In this document: piece after piece, positions 24,592 to 28,135 of the stretch
How positions within the stretch are numbered: position 1 is the first letter of the stretch
How the letters are laid out: the number at the start of each line of letters is the position of its first letter
Source: Phycisphaerales bacterium UBA7708
GTDB lineage: Bacteria > Planctomycetota > Phycisphaerae > Sedimentisphaerales > Anaerohalosphaeraceae
DNA length: 28,135 bases
Direction of reading: 5' to 3'
Assembly (NCBI GenBank): GCA_002482415.1
Contig: DLFY01000298.1
Location: 6,845 to 34,979 of the forward strand
The notes under the pieces: generated by a model
What the model was told of the DNA's origin: nothing
The model's database searches: none
What the model saw: only the letters and a program-made list of their open reading frames with translations
Program-made: the position numbers and the translations under genes

Positions 24592-25365
24592 CTACGGCAG
24601 TGCGAAAAAGCGTTTGCTGTTGGCGGCCAGGTGGTCTGCGAAAGCACCAAGGTCGAGATTAAATAGTCCGGCCAGGCATTTGGCGGTGTGGACAATGAGG
24701 GCGGGTTCGTTGGGTTGAATCCGCCGGACGGGTTCGGGGGAGATATACGGGCAGTCGGATTCGAGCATCAGGCGGTCCAGCGGGATGGTTTTAGCGACTT
24801 CACGGAGGGCGTCGGACTTCTTGAACGTCACCGTGCCGGTAAACGAGATGTAATAACCACGGTCGAGCACAAATTTAGTCTGTGAGATATCGCCGCCGTA
24901 ACAGTGGATCACGATATTGGTAATTTTGTCGCGATATTCAGCCAGGATTGCCATTGAGTCGTCAAAGGCTTGCCGGGTATGGATAATCACGGGTTTATGA
25001 TAACGTGCCGCGATTTCCAGATGCGCCCGAAAGACACGTTCCTGATTAGCGGGAACGACGTTGTCATAGTGATAATCAAGCCCTGTTTCACCGACGGCGA
25101 CGACTTTTTCGGCCTGTGCAGCCTGTTGCAGAAAGGCAATGTCGTCGTCAGTCACGTCGTTGGCGTGATGGGGATGAAAGCCGACGGCGGCAAACATGCT
25201 GTCAAATCGCTGGGCCAGTTGAACGGCCCGCTGGTTGTGCGTGCGGTCGGTGCCGATGGATATCCAGCCGGCGACGCCGGCACTGCGGCTGCGAGACAGG
25301 ACATCATCGATCTGGTTTTCCAGTTCGGGGTAAGTCAAATGGGCATGGGTATCAATCAGGTTCAT
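24592..25365 (-). CDS. tatD: TatD-family metal-dependent deoxyribonuclease
   Basis: A 257-residue TIM-barrel metallohydrolase. The metal ligands are visible: His7 and His9 in DTHAHL, Glu93 in VGETGLDYH, His129 in IIHTRQ, His154 in VIHCYGG and Asp204 in LESDCPY. FHPH near 63-66 and AANSKRFFAL at the C-terminus complete the family pattern. TatD proteins are 3'-5' exonucleases linked to DNA repair and degradation; paralogue YcfH is equally close, so the symbol is generic. The ATG at 25365 gives the standard MNLIDTHAH start, but no clear ribosome-binding site precedes it. It follows the yraN gene by 88 bp and is probably the last gene of the rpsP-trmD-rplS operon. Confidence 0.92.
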   Translation of the reverse strand: MNLIDTHAHLTYPELENQIDDVLSRSRSAGVAGWISIGTDRTHNQRAVQLAQRFDSMFAAVGFHPHHANDVTDDDIAFLQQAAQAEKVVAVGETGLDYHYDNVVPANQERVFRAHLEIAARYHKPVIIHTRQAFDDSMAILAEYRDKITNIVIHCYGGDISQTKFVLDRGYYISFTGTVTFKKSDALREVAKTIPLDRLMLESDCPYISPEPVRRIQPNEPALIVHTAKCLAGLFNLDLGAFADHLAANSKRFFALP

Positions 25366-25453
25366 AATCAAATCAAAAATCAAACATTAAATATCAAAAT
25401 TAAGGAATTGTCTTCGGCAGCTTTAATCGGGTAATGCATGATAGTACAGGCCG

Positions 25454-25849
25454 TTATGGCACAAAGGCATTACGGTAATGTCGGATTTCGGGGCTTCCGG
25501 TCCTGCCCAGGATGACCGTAACAACATCGAACCGCAAAGGCCTGTCCAAGAGATGGTATTGTCTCAGAAAGCACTTTGCGGTTCGATACAGCATTTTCTT
25601 TTTATGTGTCGTGACGGCTCGAACAGCAGGAGTAAAATCTTCATCGCGTCGGCTTTTGACTTCGACAAAGACAATCGCCCGGCCATCAGCCATCACCAGG
25701 TCCAGTTCGCCTTTTCCGGCACGCCAGTTACGGGCCAGAGTCTTATAGCCCAGTTTGCCCAGAAACCGGCGGGCCCGGGTTTCACCCCATCGGCCCAGTT
25801 TCGCCGGATTCCGCAGCAGACGCGCCCTTGCGAATGGCCACAGCCACAC
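25454..25849 (-). CDS. yraN: YraN/UPF0102-family predicted endonuclease-like protein
   Basis: A 131-residue protein of the UPF0102 family, which has a restriction-endonuclease-like fold. Seen: KLGRWGETRARRFLGKLGYK (17-36), ARNWRAGKGELDLVMADG with the acidic Glu48/Asp50, and VFVEVKSRR with the E-x-K pair (Glu63, Lys65), together the predicted metal site. GTG start with GGAGG five bases upstream, in the 12-bp gap after the rplS stop. The association with rplS-trmD is common across bacteria. Its molecular role is not settled. Confidence 0.92.
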   Translation of the reverse strand: MWLWPFARARLLRNPAKLGRWGETRARRFLGKLGYKTLARNWRAGKGELDLVMADGRAIVFVEVKSRRDEDFTPAVRAVTTHKKKMLYRTAKCFLRQYHLLDRPLRFDVVTVILGRTGSPEIRHYRNAFVP

Positions 25850-25861
25850 GGCATCCTCCGT

Positions 25862-26230
25862 TTATTTGCCGGAGGTGTGTTCGCTGTGCCGCTGGGACAG
25901 TTTGACGCCCTTGCCGGTACGCTTGCGGAGGTAATAGAGCTTTGCACGACGGGCCTTACCGCTGCGGACCGGGACGACTTTTTCGATATTGGGCGAGTTA
26001 ATCGGGAAGATACGCTCGACACCCTGTTCACCGACCATGCGGCGGACGGTAAACATTTCATTCATCTTGCTGCCTTTGCGGGCGATGACGGTACCGCTGA
26101 AAATCTGGACGCGGGTCTTGTCGCCTTCCTGAATCTTGCAGTGGACTTCGACGGTGTCGCCGATTTCAAAATACGGCTTTTCCGCCTTAAGGCTTTTGGC
26201 TTCAACAGCCTGTATCAATTTGTCTTTCAC
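25862..26230 (-). CDS. rplS: 50S ribosomal protein L19
   Basis: L19 (122 residues) sits at the 30S-50S interface. The family blocks are clear: FEIGDTVEVHCKIQEGDKTR, VQIFSGTVIARKG, FTVRRMVGEQGVERIFPINS, and KARRAKLYYLR. It is slightly longer than the usual 115 residues through a short C-terminal tail. GTG start with AGGAG seven bases upstream. It lies 18 bases after trmD, the standard order. Confidence 0.97.
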   Translation of the reverse strand: MKDKLIQAVEAKSLKAEKPYFEIGDTVEVHCKIQEGDKTRVQIFSGTVIARKGSKMNEMFTVRRMVGEQGVERIFPINSPNIEKVVPVRSGKARRAKLYYLRKRTGKGVKLSQRHSEHTSGK

Positions 26231-26248
26231 GGATATACTCCTGTATCT

Positions 26249-26971
26249 TTATTCGTTAGTATTGGTTTTAGTTGGGTTGCTCTGCTGCAGATATTTTGCC
26301 CACAGATCCGGCCGCTGTTTCTGCGTCCGTTCGATCCGCTGCTGCAATCGCCATTCGGCGATTTTAGCGTGGTTCCCCCCCAGCAGGATAGGCGGAACGA
26401 TCATTCCGCGGAAGTTTTCCGGCCGGGTATAATGAGGATACTCGAGCAGCCCGTCAGTGAAGGATTCGTCGTGGGCGGACTGATTGTCGCCCAGGGCGCC
26501 CGGCAGAAGCCGAACGACGGCGTCAATAACCACCATAGCCGATAATTCACCTCCGCTGAGGACATAATCGCCGATGGAAATCGCTTCGGCATCGAGGCCG
26601 GTGCGAATTCGCTCGTCGAATCCTTCGTAGCGGCCGGCGATAAGAATAAGCCGTTTTTGTGCGGCCAATTCCGTCGCCATCTGCTGGTCGAAGGGTTTTC
26701 CCTGCGGACACATCAGCAGCACTTTTCCCGGTTCCGGGTCCATGCTGCGAACATGATCGAGGCAGTCGAAGACCGGCTGGCACATCATTACCATACCCGG
26801 CCCGCCGCCGTAGGGGCTGTCGTCCACCTTGTGGTAGCTGTCGAGAGCAAAATCTCTGATATTTGAAAGAGCAATCTGAACGATATTCTGCTGCTGAGCC
26901 CGTTTGAGTATCGAGAAGCTCAGGGGCGATTCGAACATCTCGGGAAACAGCGTCAGGACATCGATACGCAT
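26249..26971 (-). CDS. trmD: tRNA (guanine-37-N1) methyltransferase
   Basis: TrmD (240 residues) methylates G37 next to the anticodon with S-adenosylmethionine and prevents frameshifting. Seen: [13 protein letters not shown] at the start, the loop [13 protein letters not shown] (50-62), and the trefoil-knot SAM site [15 protein letters not shown] with [20 protein letters not shown]. The catalytic aspartate region ([16 protein letters not shown]) is intact. It starts 13 bases after rpsP. Confidence 0.97.
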   Translation of the reverse strand: MRIDVLTLFPEMFESPLSFSILKRAQQQNIVQIALSNIRDFALDSYHKVDDSPYGGGPGMVMMCQPVFDCLDHVRSMDPEPGKVLLMCPQGKPFDQQMATELAAQKRLILIAGRYEGFDERIRTGLDAEAISIGDYVLSGGELSAMVVIDAVVRLLPGALGDNQSAHDESFTDGLLEYPHYTRPENFRGMIVPPILLGGNHAKIAEWRLQQRIERTQKQRPDLWAKYLQQSNPTKTNTNE

Positions 26972-26984
26972 TCGTTAAAGTACC

Positions 26985-27365
26985 TTATTCGCCTTCTTTC
27001 TTCTCGACCTTGAAGTAGCCGGCGGCGACTTTTTCGGCCTTGGTATAAGGCTGTTTGGCCTTGCGGGCGATCTCACGGGCTTTCTTGCGGCGAGCCTGCA
27101 GTTCTTCGTACCAGGAGCACTTGACACCCTGCTTGACGATGATTTCGGCGACGGTTTCGGAGGGGACGGCACCCTGTTCGAGCCAGAATTTGACCCGCTC
27201 GAGATCCAGAACCAGCTGCTTGGAGCTGTCCTTCTCGATGGGATCATAGTGGCCCAGCTTTTCGAGGATTCGTCCGTCTCTGGGCGTCCGGCTTTCAACC
27301 GCATTGATGCGGAAGAAGGGCCGATGACGGCGACCCATACGGGTCATTCTGAGTTTTACTGCCAT
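26985..27365 (-). CDS. rpsP: 30S ribosomal protein S16
   Basis: S16 (126 residues) is needed for 30S assembly. The conserved N-terminal part (MAVKLRMTRMGRRHRPFFRI, then DGRILEKLGHYDP and VKFWLEQGAVPSETV) covers residues 1-75. The rest is a Lys/Arg/Glu-rich C-terminal extension, well beyond the 80-90 residues of many bacterial S16 proteins. AAAGG precedes the ATG. First gene of the rpsP-trmD-rplS group. Confidence 0.96.
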   Translation of the reverse strand: MAVKLRMTRMGRRHRPFFRINAVESRTPRDGRILEKLGHYDPIEKDSSKQLVLDLERVKFWLEQGAVPSETVAEIIVKQGVKCSWYEELQARRKKAREIARKAKQPYTKAEKVAAGYFKVEKKEGE

Positions 27366-27406
27366 GTGTGTTACCTTTCTTACTCATATAGTTAATCATT
27401 GCGTCC

Positions 27407-27417
27407 GACACTGTGTC
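27407..27417. repeat. 11-bp palindrome upstream of rpsP
   Basis: GACAC-T-GTGTC is a perfect inverted repeat about 42 bases before the rpsP start, in its presumed promoter or leader. No clear promoter hexamers were found around it. Possible operator; support is only the symmetry. Confidence 0.3.
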
Positions 27418-27490
27418 AGGCACAAGCACGTTACAACATCAAAACTAAAAAGGTAAAAGGCTGTCTTGTTTCAACAACACCAACCCAATC

Positions 27491-27527
27491 TTGTCAGACT
27501 GGATTCCCGCTTCCGCGGGAATGACAA
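27491..27527. repeat. Intergenic palindromic repeat (REP/dRS3-like)
   Basis: ATTCCCGC at 27503-27510 and GCGGGAAT at 27515-27522 form a perfect 8-bp stem with a TTCC loop. Outside it TTGTC (27491-27495) pairs with GACAA (27523-27527) across an asymmetric loop. The core resembles short palindromic repeats found in many copies in bacterial intergenic regions. It lies in the 189-bp gap between the small unknown gene and rpsP; the rest of that gap holds AT-rich sequence and no gene. Confidence 0.6.
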
Positions 27528-27554
27528 AATCGACTCATTTTGCCATTTTCCTTT

Positions 27555-27863
27555 TTACTTTTTCCTTAACTCTAATACAAAGCCGTTAAAAAATATCGCC
27601 GCCAGCGCTGCATCCGCCCTGGCATCTGCGGCCAGCTTCTGAATTTGCGGGTCGCTCAGGCAGTCGGCGTCGGCCTTTTCCTGCGGCGTCATCACCGCCA
27701 CCAATCGACACAACTGTTCATATTCATCCCGACTGGGGGCCTGTAAAACCGCCAGTTCGCTGGTCCCTCGGCTGTCCTGAAACTGCTTTCGCAACTGCTT
27801 TGCGAACGGCTCATCCACAAAGCGACCGACGCGAGCCAGGTATTGTTCAATCGTCAGCGGCAT
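27555..27863 (-). CDS. Small conserved-looking hypothetical protein between ffh and rpsP
   Basis: A 102-residue, mostly helical protein without signal peptide or membrane segment. It starts 12 bases after the ffh stop on the same strand, so it is almost surely cotranscribed with ffh. Sequence features: an N-terminal helix (MPLTIEQYLARVGRFVDEPF), a central EYEQLCRLVAVMTPQEKAD stretch and an Ala-rich helix LAADARADAALAAIFF near the C-terminus. I recognise no family. A role with the signal recognition particle is possible from position only. Confidence 0.62.
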   Translation of the reverse strand: MPLTIEQYLARVGRFVDEPFAKQLRKQFQDSRGTSELAVLQAPSRDEYEQLCRLVAVMTPQEKADADCLSDPQIQKLAADARADAALAAIFFNGFVLELRKK

Positions 27864-27875
27864 AACCCGCCCGTC

Positions 27876-28135
27876 TTATCGTCGTTTTCTTGGCGAGCGA
27901 TGTCTCGGCTGGGGGCCTTTGATCTTAACCCCGCCGGACATGGCGCTGAAAATATCCACTTTGCCGGACATGAGGCTTTTCAAGGCACCCATGCCGCCGC
28001 CGGACAAGGCCTTCATCATATCGCGGCTGCGCTTAAACGTCTTAATCAGGCCGGCAACTTCCTGAACATCACGGCCGCACCCGCGGGCGATACGCCGCCG
28101 ACGGGATGAGTCGATAATGTCCGGGTCCTGTCGTG
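27876..28135 (-). CDS. ffh: Signal recognition particle protein Ffh, C-terminal part (5' end outside window)
   Basis: The last 85 codons of Ffh, the SRP54 homologue that binds signal peptides and 4.5S RNA. The visible part is the end of the M domain: the RNA-binding SSRRRRIARGCGRDVQEVAG block, then LIKTFKRSRDMMKALSGGG and a Met/Gly-rich stretch, ending in a basic tail RHRSPRKRR. The GTPase (NG) domain lies beyond the window. In the RNA-binding block, the G-C-G replaces the common G-S-G or G-T-G. The stop is 12 bases before the small unknown gene. Confidence 0.93.
   Translation of the reverse strand, partial: RQDPDIIDSSRRRRIARGCGRDVQEVAGLIKTFKRSRDMMKALSGGGMGALKSLMSGKVDIFSAMSGGVKIKGPQPRHRSPRKRR

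Noticed and set aside
25478..26545. A 355-codon plus-strand frame across yraN, rplS and trmD
   Set aside because: It runs antisense to three well-identified housekeeping genes and shows no motif of its own.

Overview
The window looks like chromosomal DNA of a free-living, polysaccharide-degrading bacterium, most likely a Planctomycetota member of the class Phycisphaerae (an inference from gene content, not a search). Points in favour are an ECF sigma factor fused to a membrane anchor and a long exported region, further ECF/anti-sigma pairs, exported glycoside hydrolases for arabinose- and rhamnose-containing polymers, a long-form PurC, and ribosomal proteins with basic C-terminal tails. No tRNA, rRNA, CRISPR array, integrase, transposase or phage gene was seen.

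Layout. Positions 1-4220 (+) hold the end of an ECF sigma gene, its coupled zinc-finger anti-sigma gene, and a 1027-residue sigma-membrane-carboxypeptidase-regulatory fusion. Positions 4185-6892 (-) hold a lipoprotein gene, bioA and bioD, packed without gaps and converging on the fusion gene with a 36-bp coding overlap. Positions 7035-9518 (+) hold a SYLF-domain lipoprotein, purC and an ABC ATPase. Positions 9721-16213 (+) form a three-gene arabinose-releasing operon (GH51, GH51 with CBM-like and jelly-roll modules, GH127 lipoprotein). It is preceded by an operator-like palindrome and closed by a strong terminator.

Positions 16346-18805 (+) form an overlapping operon of an Fsr-like MFS transporter, a PHP phosphoesterase and a shikimate-kinase-like protein with altered substrate-site residues. 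Next comes a lower-GC gene for an unknown 592-residue envelope protein with helical repeats. Positions 20746-21952 (-) hold a second complete ECF sigma/membrane-partner pair, with a plausible ECF-type promoter in front of it. It is divergent from a GH78-like rhamnosidase gene (22124-23884), which is followed by an AT-rich membrane protein gene.

Positions 24592-28135 (-) are core housekeeping: the end of ffh, a small unknown gene, rpsP, trmD, rplS, a YraN/UPF0102 gene and tatD, all in one direction. A palindromic intergenic repeat lies between the unknown gene and rpsP.

How the parts work together (inference). The arabinan-type operon would release L-arabinose outside the cytoplasm or in the periplasm, controlled by a repressor at 9576-9587. 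The divergent sigma pair may sense an envelope or carbohydrate signal and could control the neighbouring rhamnosidase. No sugar importer, SusCD-like pair or arabinose/rhamnose catabolic gene is present, so uptake and catabolism must be encoded elsewhere.
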